This document shows, in pieces, positions 52,866 to 62,293 of a DNA stretch of 64,000 bases. Below the pieces are notes generated by a model. The model was not told where the DNA came from, searched no databases, and was given only the letters and a program-made list of their open reading frames with translations. This DNA comes from Pseudomonas sp. MWU13-2100 (GTDB lineage: Bacteria; Pseudomonadota; Gammaproteobacteria; Pseudomonadales; Pseudomonadaceae), in the NCBI RefSeq assembly GCF_023242365.1, contig NZ_JALLIX010000004.1, positions 184,564 to 248,563 on the forward strand, written 5' to 3'. Positions within the stretch are counted from its first letter, which is position 1. Each line of letters begins with the position of its first letter. The translations under genes and the position numbers were made by a program.

Positions 52866-53270
52866 TCAAATGCAGGAAAACTTCCTGGACTGGGCCACGG
52901 TCACGCCACGGTCGTTCACCAGTTCAGCCCCAACATTGGCGCCGGCTCCCGACTCCACCAGGTGATAGTGTTTACCGGCCTTGAACTGGTCGTATTCCAC
53001 CAGGCCGGAGCACTCGGGCTGATCGGAGTTACCGTTGGCGCCCTGGACCAGGAGCACTTTCAGATCGTGCTTGCCCGGTGCCACTTCGAAGTAGCGGCCG
53101 TCGTCGACACGCTTGCCATCCACACGCTCTGCCAGCAGGTCGTCGCTCGACCCCTGCCCCAGGCCGATCCAGGCTTCGCTCGGATCAGCCTTGGGCACAG
53201 GGGCCGCGCAGGCAGACAGCAGGCAAACCAGTCCAAGGGTCGAAATCAGCATCAGCGGCTTAAGTGTCAT
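52866..53270 (-). CDS. small lipoprotein, paralogue B
   Basis: 134 aa from ATG 53270 (MTLKPLMLISTLGLVCLLSA), lipobox LSAC; the upstream ATG at 53294 lacks a signal-peptide start. Shares KADPSEAWIGL, VDGK.VDDGR.F, PGKHDLKVLLV and YDQFKAGKHYHLVES with paralogue A. Cysteines near the middle (QPECSG) and at the end (KFSCI) are conserved in both and could form a disulfide. First gene of the pair. Confidence 0.85.
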   Translation of the reverse strand: MTLKPLMLISTLGLVCLLSACAAPVPKADPSEAWIGLGQGSSDDLLAERVDGKRVDDGRYFEVAPGKHDLKVLLVQGANGNSDQPECSGLVEYDQFKAGKHYHLVESGAGANVGAELVNDRGVTVAQSRKFSCI

Positions 53271-53372
53271 TGAATGAATTCCTCTCATATTCAAGTGCTA
53301 TATCGCTGGACGGAAAATCCGTCTGATCGAGACGAAGAGTGGCGAACTAGAGGCGTTTGTACAAATGAACCC

Positions 53373-53415
53373 ACATGAAGGGATTTTCAGCCGTTATCTA
53401 AAAGATCCTTCATGT
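53373..53415. promoter_or_regulatory. long-spaced inverted repeat upstream of the RND efflux operon
   Basis: ACATGAAGG (53373-53381) and CCTTCATGT (53407-53415) are perfect 9-bp complements separated by 25 bp, 75 bp upstream of the RND start and about 100 bp upstream of the lipoprotein pair. Possible regulator site for one or both transcripts. Confidence 0.45.
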
Positions 53416-53489
53416 TGGTGAAAGCCAAACGTTAAGTTCCAGACGCAAGACTGCCGGTGTTTGCAATTCCACTCCCCGGAGGTTCAGGC

Positions 53490-56400
53490 ATGCTCGGGCT
53501 GGTAAAGACCGCACTGCTCAAGCCCTACACGTTTATCGTGTTGGCGATATTCATCTGCATCATCGGGCCGCTGGCGGCCGTGCGTACCCCCACCGATGTG
53601 TTTCCCGATATTGGCATTCCGGTAGTCGCGGTGGTCTGGCAATACACCGGTTTGTCTCCCGAAGACATGGCCGGTCGGGTGATCTACACCTACGAACGCT
53701 CCCTGAGCTCCACGGTCAACGACATCGAACATATCGAGTCGCAATCGCTGCCGGGCATGGGCATCGTCAAGATCTTCTTTCAGCCGGGCGTCGATATCCG
53801 CACCGCCAACGCCCAAGTGACCGCAGTCTCGCAGACCGTGCTCAAGCAAATGCCGCCGGGGATCACCCCGCCGCTGATCCTCAACTACAGCGCCTCGACG
53901 GTACCGATCCTGCAGATGGCGTTTTCCAGCCCGACATTGTCGGAAGCGAAGATCCGCGACCTGGTGCAGAACAACATCCGCCTGCCGCTGACCGCCGTGC
54001 CGGGCCTCGCGCTCCCCACCCCGATGGGCGGCAAGCAACGCCAGATCACCCTCGACCTCGACCCGCAAGCGCTGGCCGCCAAGGGCCTCTCGGCGCAGGA
54101 CGTGGGCAACGCCCTGGCCGCACAGAACCAGATCATTCCGGTGGGTACCGCCAAACTCGGCCCCTACGAATACACCGTGCTGCTGAACAACAGCCCGAAA
54201 ATCATTGAAGAACTCAACGACCTGCCGATCAAGACCGTCGATGGCGCCCTGATCACCATCGGCCAGGTGGCCCACGTGCGTGACGGCTCGCCACCGCAGA
54301 CCAACATCGTACGGGTCGACGGCCGCCGCGCAGTGCTGATGCCGGCGATGAAGAACGGCAATATCTCCACCCTGTCGATCATCGACGGCATCCGCAACAT
54401 GCTGCCGCTGATCAATGAAACCCTGCCGCCGGCGCTCAAGACTTCGTTGCTCGGCGACGCCTCGGTATTCGTCAAGCAGTCGGTGGGCAGCGTGGCCCGC
54501 GAAGGTATCATCGCCGCCCTGTTGACCAGTGCGATGATCCTGCTGTTCCTCGGTAGCTGGCGCTCGACCCTGATCATCACCGCCTCGATTCCGTTGGCGG
54601 TGCTCTCGGCCATCGCTCTGCTGGCCGCCAGCGGCCAGACCCTCAACGTCATGACCCTTGGCGGGCTGGCGCTGGCGGTGGGGATCCTGGTGGACGATGC
54701 GACGGTGACCATCGAGAACATCAACTGGCACCTGGAACAGGGCAAGGCGGTCAACGACGCGATCCTCGACGGCGCGAAACAGATCGTCGGCCCGGCCTTC
54801 GTCTCGCTGCTGTGTATCTGCATCGTGTTCGTGCCGATGTTCATGCTTCAGGGCATCGCCGGTTTCCTGTTCAGGCCGATGGCCCTGGCGGTGATCTTCG
54901 CCATGGCCAGCTCCTTCATTCTCTCGCGGACCCTGGTGCCGACCCTGGCGATGTTCCTGCTCAAGCCCCATGTGGTCGAAGGCGGCAGCGGTCATCATCC
55001 CGAAGATGAATTCATCAACCATCACGAAGGTGAACAACACAGCAAGCCACGCAATCGCCTGCTGCAAGGCATGCTGAATTTCCAGCAGGGCTTTGAGCGC
55101 GGCTTCTCCACGGTGCGCGACGTCTACCACGGTCTGCTGCAACTCGCGCTGGGTTGCCGCAAGCGTTTCCTGCTGGGTTTCCTGGCCTGTGTGCTGGCGT
55201 CCTTCAGCCTGCTGCCGAGCCTGGGCGAAGACTTCTTCCCCGCCACCGACGCCGGAGCCCTGGCCCTGCACGTACGCCTGCCACTGGGCACGCGAATCGA
55301 GGAAAGCGCCGCCACCTTCGACCGTATCGAAGCGCGGATCCGCGAGGTGATTCCCGCCGAGGAACTGAACAATATCGTCGACAACATCGGGATTCCGTTG
55401 AGCGGTATCGACATGGCCTATAGCAGCAGCGGGACCATCGGCCCGCAGGACGGCGATATCCAGGTCACCCTCAAGGCCGATCACCAGCCCACCGCCGACT
55501 ACGTGAAAAAGCTCCGTACCGCATTGCCTGAAAGCTTCCCCGGCAGCCACTTCGCCTTCCTCCCGGCGGACATCAGCAGCCAGATCCTCAACTTCGGCGC
55601 GCCAGCTCCGCTGGACGTGAAAATCTCCGGACGCAGTGCCGAGGAAAACCGCGTCTTCGCCCTCGAACTGCAACGGCGCCTGCAACACGTACCGGGGATC
55701 GCCGATCTGCGGATCCAGCAATCGGTCGGCTACCCGTCGCTGGAAGTGAAGGTCGACCGCATGCGCGCCAAGGGCCTGGGCATCACCGAGCGTGACGTCA
55801 CCAACAGCATGGTCGCCTCCCTGGCGGGCAGCTCCCAGGTGGCTCCAACCTTCTGGCTCAACCAGGCTAGCGGTGTCTCCTACGGCGTGGTCGCGGCAAC
55901 CCCGCAATACCGCCTGGACAGCCTGCCGTCACTGGAAGCGCTCCCGGTCACCGGCAGCAATGGCCAGTCGCAGATCCTCGGCGGCCTGGCAACCATCAAT
56001 CGGGTGCAGAGCCCGGCGGTGATCACCCACTATAATATCCAGCCGACCCTGGACATCTACGCCAGCGTGCAAGGCCGCGACCTCGGCGCGGTGGCCCATG
56101 ACATCCAGAAGATCCTCGACGATGCCTCGTCCTTGCGGCCCAAGGGCGCGATTGTCAGCCTGCACGGGCAGATCGATGCCCTGCATGAAGCCTTCAGTGG
56201 CCTGAGCTTCGGCCTGCTGGGCGCCGTGGTGCTGATCTACCTGCTGATCGTGGTCAACTTCCAGTCCTGGGTCGACCCGTTCGTGATCATCACCGCCTTG
56301 CCCGCGGCGCTGGCCGGGATTGTCTGGATGCTATTCCTGAGCGGCACCTCGCTGTCGGTACCGGCCCTGACCGGGGCCATCCTCTGCATGGGCGTGGCCA

Positions 56401-56708
56401 CCGCCAACTCGATCCTGGTGGTGAGCTTCTGCCGTGAACGCCTGGCCGAACACGGCGACGCCCTCAAGGCCGCCCTGGAAGCCGGCTATACCCGGTTCCG
56501 CCCGGTCTGCATGACCGCCCTGGCGATGATCATCGGCATGTTGCCGCTGGCCCTTTCCGAAGAACAGAACGCCCCTCTCGGACGCGCCGTTATCGGCGGT
56601 CTGATCCTGGCGACCACCGCCACCCTGCTGTTCGTCCCTGTGGTGTTCAGCCTGGTGCATGGTCGCCAACCTATTCGCGCCGTAGCTGGAGAAAACACCC
56701 ATGACTGA
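53490..56708 (+). CDS. RND-family efflux transporter, inner-membrane permease
   Basis: 1072-aa proton-driven pump of the AcrB/MexB class. Start ATG 53490 (MLGLVKTALLKPYTFI), preceded by CGGAGG; an earlier in-frame ATG lacks this. Two sets of TM clusters with large periplasmic loops; the TM4 proton relay ALAVGILVDDATVTIENI is intact, and the second half has ILCMGVATANSILVVSF. A His/Glu-rich cytoplasmic-loop stretch (HHPEDEFINHHEGEQH, about residues 505-520) sits between the halves and might bind metal. First gene of the operon, before its fusion and outer-membrane partners. Confidence 0.93.
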   Translation: MLGLVKTALLKPYTFIVLAIFICIIGPLAAVRTPTDVFPDIGIPVVAVVWQYTGLSPEDMAGRVIYTYERSLSSTVNDIEHIESQSLPGMGIVKIFFQPGVDIRTANAQVTAVSQTVLKQMPPGITPPLILNYSASTVPILQMAFSSPTLSEAKIRDLVQNNIRLPLTAVPGLALPTPMGGKQRQITLDLDPQALAAKGLSAQDVGNALAAQNQIIPVGTAKLGPYEYTVLLNNSPKIIEELNDLPIKTVDGALITIGQVAHVRDGSPPQTNIVRVDGRRAVLMPAMKNGNISTLSIIDGIRNMLPLINETLPPALKTSLLGDASVFVKQSVGSVAREGIIAALLTSAMILLFLGSWRSTLIITASIPLAVLSAIALLAASGQTLNVMTLGGLALAVGILVDDATVTIENINWHLEQGKAVNDAILDGAKQIVGPAFVSLLCICIVFVPMFMLQGIAGFLFRPMALAVIFAMASSFILSRTLVPTLAMFLLKPHVVEGGSGHHPEDEFINHHEGEQHSKPRNRLLQGMLNFQQGFERGFSTVRDVYHGLLQLALGCRKRFLLGFLACVLASFSLLPSLGEDFFPATDAGALALHVRLPLGTRIEESAATFDRIEARIREVIPAEELNNIVDNIGIPLSGIDMAYSSSGTIGPQDGDIQVTLKADHQPTADYVKKLRTALPESFPGSHFAFLPADISSQILNFGAPAPLDVKISGRSAEENRVFALELQRRLQHVPGIADLRIQQSVGYPSLEVKVDRMRAKGLGITERDVTNSMVASLAGSSQVAPTFWLNQASGVSYGVVAATPQYRLDSLPSLEALPVTGSNGQSQILGGLATINRVQSPAVITHYNIQPTLDIYASVQGRDLGAVAHDIQKILDDASSLRPKGAIVSLHGQIDALHEAFSGLSFGLLGAVVLIYLLIVVNFQSWVDPFVIITALPAALAGIVWMLFLSGTSLSVPALTGAILCMGVATANSILVVSFCRERLAEHGDALKAALEAGYTRFRPVCMTALAMIIGMLPLALSEEQNAPLGRAVIGGLILATTATLLFVPVVFSLVHGRQPIRAVAGENTHD

Positions 56709-57864
56709 TCGCAAACCTTCGGGCAAACGCCTGCTTTACATGGGCATCGGCGGTCTGACCCTGGCCGCCCTGCTGGTTGCCAACGGGATTGCCGCGCGAA
56801 CCCGCCATGAAAAGTCCGTGACCGCCTGGACCGAAACCGCCGCCATCCCCATGGTCAGCGTCTTCAAGCCTGCGCAGAACGCCGCCGGCGACACCCTGCG
56901 CCTGCCGGCCCACCTGGAAGCCTGGAGCAAGGCGCCGATCCATGCGCGGGTCAGCGGCTATTTGAAAGACTGGAAAACCGACATCGGCAGCCAGGTCAAG
57001 GCCGGCCAGATACTCGCTGAAATCGACAGCCCGGACCTCGACCAGCAAGTCGCCCAGGCCCATGCCCACCTGGTGCAGGAACAGGCCAATGCACGCCTGG
57101 CCGCCACCACCGCCACCCGCTGGCAGAACCTGGTGGAGACCCATTCGGTGTCGCGCCAGGAGGCCGATGAAAAAAGTTCCAACGCCGCCGCGGCCAAGGC
57201 CAATGTCGAAGCCGCGGCCGCCGACTACGCACGACTGTCGGCGCTGGAAGCGTACAAAACCATCCGCGCGCCGTTCGCCGGCACCATCACCGCCCGCAAC
57301 ACCGATATCGGTCAGTTGATCAAGGCCGACAACGACAGCGACCCGGAGCTGTTCGACATCGCCGACACCCATCAGTTGCGGCTCTACGTGCCGATCCCGC
57401 AAAACTACGCCAGCGTGATCCGTCCCGGTCTCGAGGTAAAACTGACGGTACCGGAACATCCGGGCCAGCAGTTCAGTGCGAAACTGCTGGGCAACTCCAC
57501 CGCGGTCGACTCGCGCTCCGGCACCCTGCTGGCGCAATTCGTCGCCGAGAACCCGGACAACGTCCTGCTCCCGGGCGACTATGCCGAGGCCACGCTGCCG
57601 ATCCCGGCGGACACCCACGGCGTCAGCATTCCCGCCAGCGCCTTGATCTTCCGCGCCCAAGGTACCCAGGTGGCCGTGCTGGACGCCCAGTCCCATGTAC
57701 ACCTGCGCGATATCCATATCGGCCTGGACCTGGGTGAGCGCCTGGTCATCGACCAGGGCCTGAAACCCGCCGATACCGTGATCGACAATCCGCCGGACGC
57801 CCTGCGTGAAGGCGACCCGGTGAAACTCGCCGACGCCGGAGGCCAACATGTCCCCAAGGCTTAA
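56701..57864 (+). CDS. RND efflux membrane-fusion protein
   Basis: 387 aa with an N-terminal membrane anchor (YMGIGGLTLAALLVANGIAA). Typical MFP order: beta-barrel edge, lipoyl half HARVSGYLKDWKTDIGSQVK, alpha-hairpin of about 80 residues, second lipoyl half RAPFAGTITARNTDIGQLI, and beta-barrel. Overlaps the RND gene by 8 bp and the OMF gene by 17 bp, so all three are coupled. Bridges pump and outer-membrane channel in the periplasm. Confidence 0.93.
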   Translation: MTDRKPSGKRLLYMGIGGLTLAALLVANGIAARTRHEKSVTAWTETAAIPMVSVFKPAQNAAGDTLRLPAHLEAWSKAPIHARVSGYLKDWKTDIGSQVKAGQILAEIDSPDLDQQVAQAHAHLVQEQANARLAATTATRWQNLVETHSVSRQEADEKSSNAAAAKANVEAAAADYARLSALEAYKTIRAPFAGTITARNTDIGQLIKADNDSDPELFDIADTHQLRLYVPIPQNYASVIRPGLEVKLTVPEHPGQQFSAKLLGNSTAVDSRSGTLLAQFVAENPDNVLLPGDYAEATLPIPADTHGVSIPASALIFRAQGTQVAVLDAQSHVHLRDIHIGLDLGERLVIDQGLKPADTVIDNPPDALREGDPVKLADAGGQHVPKA

Positions 57865-59266
57865 GCGCAGCGCCTGGCTCTTGATCGCGACCTTGCAGGG
57901 CTGCTCCCTGGCGCCGACCTACAAGCCGCCGCAACTCGAGTTGCCGGAGCATTACCGCGAGCAGACCAGCGACGGCCCCTGGCACCTGGCACAACCGGGT
58001 GACAAGCTGTCAGAGCAATGGTGGTCGCTGTTCCAGGACTCGCACCTCAACGACCTGCAGCAGCGCCTGCTCAAGGCCAACCCGGACCTGGCTGCCGCCC
58101 TGGCGCACTACGACGGTGCCCAGGCCTATGCGAGCCAACTGCATGCCGGGTTGTTCCCGCAGATCAGCGCCAGCGCACAGCCTCTGCGCCAGCGCCAATC
58201 AGACAATCGTCCGTTGCGCGGCAGCACCCAGCCGGCGGTGTATAACAGCAACACCGCAGGCTTCGCGCTGAACTTCGACCTCGACCTGTGGGGACGGATT
58301 CGCAACCAGGTGGCCGCCGGCGATGCCCAGGCCCAGGCTTCCGGCGACGACCTGGCCGTGGCGCGCCTGAGCCTGCAACAGCAGCTGGCGACCTTGTATA
58401 TCCAGCTCAATGGCCTGGACGCCCAGAGTCGGATTCTCACCAGCTCCCTGGATAACTACACCCAGGCCCTGCAACTGACCCGCGATCGCTACCAGGGCCA
58501 GATCGCCTCGGAAATCGACCTGACCCGTGCCCAGAGCCAACTGGCCGAGGCCCAGGCGCAACTGGACGAAGTGCACGGCCAACGCAACCTGGCCGAACAT
58601 GCGATTGCCGAACTGGTGGGCGAACCGGCCAGTGACTTCCAGTTGCCGACGACCCAGGCGATCCTGACGATTCCCAAGGTGCCCGGCGCCCTGCCCAGCG
58701 GCCTGCTGCAACGCCGTCCGGATATCGCCGCGGCGGAACGGCGGGTGTTTGCCGCCAATGCCGGGATCGGCGTGGCCAAGGCCGCCTGGTACCCGGACTT
58801 CAGCCTGACCGGCTTGCTCGGCGGCCAGACCCAGGGCAGCGGCAGCCTGCTGTCGGCGGGCAATCGCTATTGGGCACTGGGGCCACTGGTCAACCTGCCG
58901 ATTTTCGACGGCGGCCGCCTCAGTGCCCAGGAGCACCAGGCCAAGGCCGAATTCGACGAGGCCTCAGCCCATTACCGCAGCCAGGTCTTGCGTGCGGTGC
59001 GCGAAGTCGAGGACAACCTGGCACAACTGCGCGATTTGCAGCGTGAGGCCCAGGATGAGCAGCAAGCGCTGAGTGCGGCGCAGAACACCCAGACCCTGGC
59101 GATGAACAGCTACCAGGCCGGGGCGGTGAACTACCTGGACGTGGTGACGGCGCAGACTGCGGCGCTGCAGGCACAGCGACAATTGCAGGCGCTGCAGACC
59201 CGGCAGTTGCAGGCCAGCATCGGCCTGATGAGCACCTTGGGGGGTGGTTGGAGCACTCAGGGCTGA
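57848..59266 (+). CDS. NodT-family outer-membrane efflux lipoprotein
   Basis: 472 aa, lipobox LQGC near residue 19 (ATLQGCSLAPTYKPP). Two OEP repeats with long coiled helices (SDNRPLRG..., QLTRDRYQGQIASEIDLT, LLQRRPDIAAAERRV, AYQAGAVNYLDVVTAQTA-like end). TolC/OprM-type channel completing the tripartite pump. Last gene of the operon; a REP-like hairpin follows at 59278-59322. Confidence 0.93.
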   Translation: MSPRLKRSAWLLIATLQGCSLAPTYKPPQLELPEHYREQTSDGPWHLAQPGDKLSEQWWSLFQDSHLNDLQQRLLKANPDLAAALAHYDGAQAYASQLHAGLFPQISASAQPLRQRQSDNRPLRGSTQPAVYNSNTAGFALNFDLDLWGRIRNQVAAGDAQAQASGDDLAVARLSLQQQLATLYIQLNGLDAQSRILTSSLDNYTQALQLTRDRYQGQIASEIDLTRAQSQLAEAQAQLDEVHGQRNLAEHAIAELVGEPASDFQLPTTQAILTIPKVPGALPSGLLQRRPDIAAAERRVFAANAGIGVAKAAWYPDFSLTGLLGGQTQGSGSLLSAGNRYWALGPLVNLPIFDGGRLSAQEHQAKAEFDEASAHYRSQVLRAVREVEDNLAQLRDLQREAQDEQQALSAAQNTQTLAMNSYQAGAVNYLDVVTAQTAALQAQRQLQALQTRQLQASIGLMSTLGGGWSTQG

Positions 59267-59277
59267 CACTGACGTAT

Positions 59278-59322
59278 CCTGTGGGAACGTTCTCGCTACT
59301 ACTCCCTTTTCGCTCCCACAGG
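59278..59322. repeat. REP-like inverted repeat after the efflux operon
   Basis: CCTGTGGGA (59278-59286) pairs with TCCCACAGG (59314-59322) around a central segment. Arms match Pseudomonas REP ends. It may also end the efflux transcript. Confidence 0.65.
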
Positions 59323-59332
59323 GCAGTCTCTT

Positions 59333-59713
59333 ATGGAAAACCAACACCTCCTATACGCAGGTCCCTTGATCTCCCTCGCCCTGCTCTGGGTCGTTGCCGC
59401 GGTCACGCCAGGATAAAATTTCTTTATCACGGCCCAACTCGCCGCCAGTAACTCGCGCAAGCACGGCCTGGTCTGCGCATTGGGTGTCGCCACCATCTTC
59501 GCCGCGACCATGCCAAGCTCCCCACCCGCCCCGCTGCTGGCCACGGCCGTCGCGATCATGACCAGCCTGTCCGTCTGTTGGTATTCCAGCGTCGCCCTGG
59601 TATTTGCCAGCTCGCCGATGTCAGCCTTCTATAGCCGCTGCCGCAAAGGCCTGGACCGCTTTGCCGGGACCTGCTACCTGCTGTTCGGCGCTCATCTGTT
59701 GGCCAATCGCTGA
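59333..59713 (+). pseudogene. LysE/RhtB-family exporter, broken
   Basis: In one frame from ATG 59333 to TGA 59713, it reads MENQHLLYAGPLISLALLWV, then VTPG, a TAA stop (59416-59418), then NFFITAQLAASNSRKHGLVC. The stop falls exactly in the family signature TPGPNFF. The total of 126 codons is far below the normal ~205, so an internal deletion is also present; the end, DRFAGTCYLLFGAHLLANR, is intact family sequence. Confidence 0.82.
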
Positions 59714-59714
59714 G

Positions 59715-60314
59715 TCAGGGACGCAGGATTTCACCGTCCACCGCGTCGCCGATTTTCAGGAAATGTCCGCCGGCGACGTGGTGCAAGGTACGCAGCTCAT
59801 CGTGTCCCTCAAAATGCCAGCGCCCCTCGCTGAACACCCGCGAATCAGCCTGGGCGGAAATGACTTCGGCCAGGAACAGATCGTACTGTTCCTGGTTGTG
59901 CGGCTCCGCCAGCAAGCGGCACTCCAGCCAGGCGACACAGCCCTCCAGCATCGGTGCATCGATCTTCTCGCCCTTGAAAGTTTCCAGACCGTAGGCATCG
60001 AACTTGTCGCGGCTATGACTCTGGCTCAGCTCAAGGCCGGAAGTGCTGCCAACGGTTTGCACAACATCGGCCTGGGCCACGCAGGGCACGTTGATCACAA
60101 ACGTGCCCGAGGCTTCCAGCAGACGCCGCGTCCAGGTGGACTTGTCGATCACCACCGCGACCTTCGGCGGTTCGAAATCCAGCGGCATGGCCCAGGCGGC
60201 CGCCATGATATTGCGCTGGCCGTCGTGGGCGGCACTGACCAGCACCGTAGGGCCGTGATTGAGCAAGCGATAGGCTTTGGACAAGGGCACGGCGAGACGC
60301 TGATCGGCGGACAT
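59715..60314 (-). CDS. flavin reductase-like FMN-binding protein
   Basis: 199 aa from ATG 60314 (MSADQRLAVPLSKAYRLLNH). Split-barrel flavin reductase family (DIM6/NTAB-like): LVSAAHDGQRNIMAAAWAMP at the FMN site, FVINVPC, and FDAYGLETFKGEKIDAPML. Reduces flavins or uses FMN; the partner oxygenase, if any, is not nearby. Tail to tail with the broken LysE gene. Confidence 0.88.
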   Translation of the reverse strand: MSADQRLAVPLSKAYRLLNHGPTVLVSAAHDGQRNIMAAAWAMPLDFEPPKVAVVIDKSTWTRRLLEASGTFVINVPCVAQADVVQTVGSTSGLELSQSHSRDKFDAYGLETFKGEKIDAPMLEGCVAWLECRLLAEPHNQEQYDLFLAEVISAQADSRVFSEGRWHFEGHDELRTLHHVAGGHFLKIGDAVDGEILRP

Positions 60315-60513
60315 AAGCGATGTTTCCTGACAAAAATACAGAAGGAACATCCTAGGTGAGCACGCCTGGGAAACACAGCCCCCCTCGGCCGAAGAAACTG
60401 CATCGTTGCGTGTCGGTCGCGGCCAGAACAATTCAACCGCAAGACTCGGAGTTTTCCTGCCTCGCAGCCCACATAAGCTGAGCGAGAACTGAATCTTCCG
60501 ACAGGAGAACACC

Positions 60514-61203
60514 ATGAATACCTCATCCCAAGGAAAACCCGTGGAAAAGGATCCCCGCTGGCAAGCGGTACTGGCGCGAGACGCAAGCGCCGACCGAGAC
60601 TTCGTCTACGGTGTCAGGACCACGGGCGTGTATTGTCGCCCGAGCAGTGGCGCGCGTCGGCCCAACCCGGAAAATGTCGAGTTCTTCGATACCCCCGAAC
60701 AGGCCGAAGCCGCCGGTTATCGGCCAAGCCGGCGTGCCGCCGCCGACCAGACGTCGAGCAATGAACAACATGTGGCCCTGGTGACCCGGGCCTGCCAACT
60801 CATTGAAACGTCCGATACCCCACCTTCACTCAATCCCCTGGCCGAACAACTGGGTCTGAGTCCCTTTCACTTCCATCGGGTATTCAAGGCGGTCACCGGT
60901 CTCACACCCAAGGCCTACGCCATTGGCCTGGATCTGCCGCTGGACCTACGCGGCACGGCCTTTCAGGAACGGGTCTGGCAGGCTCTGCGCAATATCCCGG
61001 TGGGTAGCACCGCCAGTTATGCCGACATCGCACGGATGATCGGTGCGCCGAAATCCTTCCGCGCCGTGGCCCAGGCCTGCGGCGCCAACAGCCTCGCCGT
61101 GGCGATCCCCTGTCATCGGGTGGTGCGCAGCGACGGCAACCTGTCCGGTTACCGCTGGGGCGTCGAACGCAAGCGCCAGTTGCTGGATCGGGAAGCGCAA
61201 TAG
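60514..61203 (+). CDS. shortened Ada-like protein: zinc-site remnant, HTH and O6-alkylguanine methyltransferase
   Basis: 229 aa against about 350 for Ada. The N-terminal Ada domain keeps the phosphotriester acceptor Cys (C41 in TGVYCRPSS), but the other three zinc cysteines are replaced (S45, S72, A75). One AraC HTH follows (LNPLAEQLGLSPFHFHRVFK). Then TPKAYA joins directly, in frame, to LPLDLRGTAFQERVWQALR, skipping the second HTH and the N-terminal half of the methyltransferase. The active site IPCHRVV (C200) is kept. The C-terminal half may still repair O6-methylguanine; DNA phosphotriester sensing is doubtful without zinc. Confidence 0.85.
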   Translation: MNTSSQGKPVEKDPRWQAVLARDASADRDFVYGVRTTGVYCRPSSGARRPNPENVEFFDTPEQAEAAGYRPSRRAAADQTSSNEQHVALVTRACQLIETSDTPPSLNPLAEQLGLSPFHFHRVFKAVTGLTPKAYAIGLDLPLDLRGTAFQERVWQALRNIPVGSTASYADIARMIGAPKSFRAVAQACGANSLAVAIPCHRVVRSDGNLSGYRWGVERKRQLLDREAQ

Positions 61204-61357
61204 GTTGCCACCCCACAGGGTGTGCGGCGCCCCAACGCCGCCTCACCCTGGCAACGCACGGGATCGTGCTCGCGCCCCCAAGAATAAAGATTGCAAGCTA
61301 ACGATCTCCGCCTTTACCCTTCCCCACCCGCGTATCGCCAAGGCTTCGGCGTCAATA

Positions 61358-62287
61358 ATGTCCTCCGTATCAAGCGTGCTGCTGCCTATCTTTGCCCTGA
61401 TCCTGGTCGGTTTCCTCTGTCGTCGGACCAACCGCCTGGGACCCAATGCGGCCTCCGAGATCAACCGCATGGTGGTCTGGCTGTGCCTGCCGGCGTTGCT
61501 GTTCAAGGCCACGGCGACGGCGACCTGGGAGCAGATCTGGCACCCGGGGTTTGTCCTGGTGTTTACCCTCAGTACCCTGGCGATGTTCGTCCTGACCTTG
61601 TTGCTGCGCTGGCGCAAGGCCGGACATTTCGCCGACGCAAGCATCGATGCCCTCAGCGCGTCGTACGCCAACACCGGCTATATCGGGATTCCGCTGTGCG
61701 TGATGATGCTCGGTCAAAATGGCCTGGAGCCGGCGTTGATCGCCTCCTTGCTGGTGGTCTGCGTGCTCTTCGGATTGGCCCTGGTATGCATCGAGATCGG
61801 TTTGCAGACCGAGCGCCAGGTACACCGGATCGTCTTCAAGGTACTGCTGGCCCTGGCGAAAAATCCGCTGGTGGTTTCACCCTTGCTCGGCGCGTTCTGG
61901 GCCTGGGGCGGCACGCCATTGCCGGCGCCCTTCGAGAGGTTTCTCAGCCTGCTGGGCGCCGCGACCATTCCTTGCGCACTGGTTTCCCTCGGGCTGTTCC
62001 TCGCCCACAAACAACAAGGCCCACGCCAGGGCGCGACGATGCTGGTGCTGATCAAGCTGATCGCCCACCCGCTGCTGACCTGGTTCCTGGCCTTCAAGGT
62101 GTTTCATCTGCCGCCGCTGTGGGCCAATTCTGCGTTGCTCCTGAGCGCACTGCCCACCGGTACCGGACCCTTTATGCTGGCGGAGTACTACAAGCGCGAG
62201 GCCTCGGTGGTGTCGAGCACCATCCTGATTTCCACGCTGGGGTCGCTGGTAACGCTGTCGATCTGCCTGTATGTGATCGGCAACTGA
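61358..62287 (+). CDS. AEC-family (auxin efflux carrier type) transporter
   Basis: 309-aa inner-membrane carrier with about ten hydrophobic segments. Start ATG 61358 (MSSVSSVLLPIFALILVGFL), since the longer frame begins inside the ada gene. Family signs: ASYANTGYIGIPL, and NPLVVSPLLGAFWAW in the middle. Substrates in the family are often organic anions such as malate or malonate; not assigned here. Convergent with tetR, 6 bp apart. Confidence 0.9.
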   Translation: MSSVSSVLLPIFALILVGFLCRRTNRLGPNAASEINRMVVWLCLPALLFKATATATWEQIWHPGFVLVFTLSTLAMFVLTLLLRWRKAGHFADASIDALSASYANTGYIGIPLCVMMLGQNGLEPALIASLLVVCVLFGLALVCIEIGLQTERQVHRIVFKVLLALAKNPLVVSPLLGAFWAWGGTPLPAPFERFLSLLGAATIPCALVSLGLFLAHKQQGPRQGATMLVLIKLIAHPLLTWFLAFKVFHLPPLWANSALLLSALPTGTGPFMLAEYYKREASVVSSTILISTLGSLVTLSICLYVIGN

Positions 62288-62293
62288 CCGGTT

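Noticed and set aside
53484..55907. Long minus-strand open frame (807 codons) opposite the RND permease gene
   Set aside because: Shadow of a conserved RND gene; low-complexity H/Q/D/R-rich translation.
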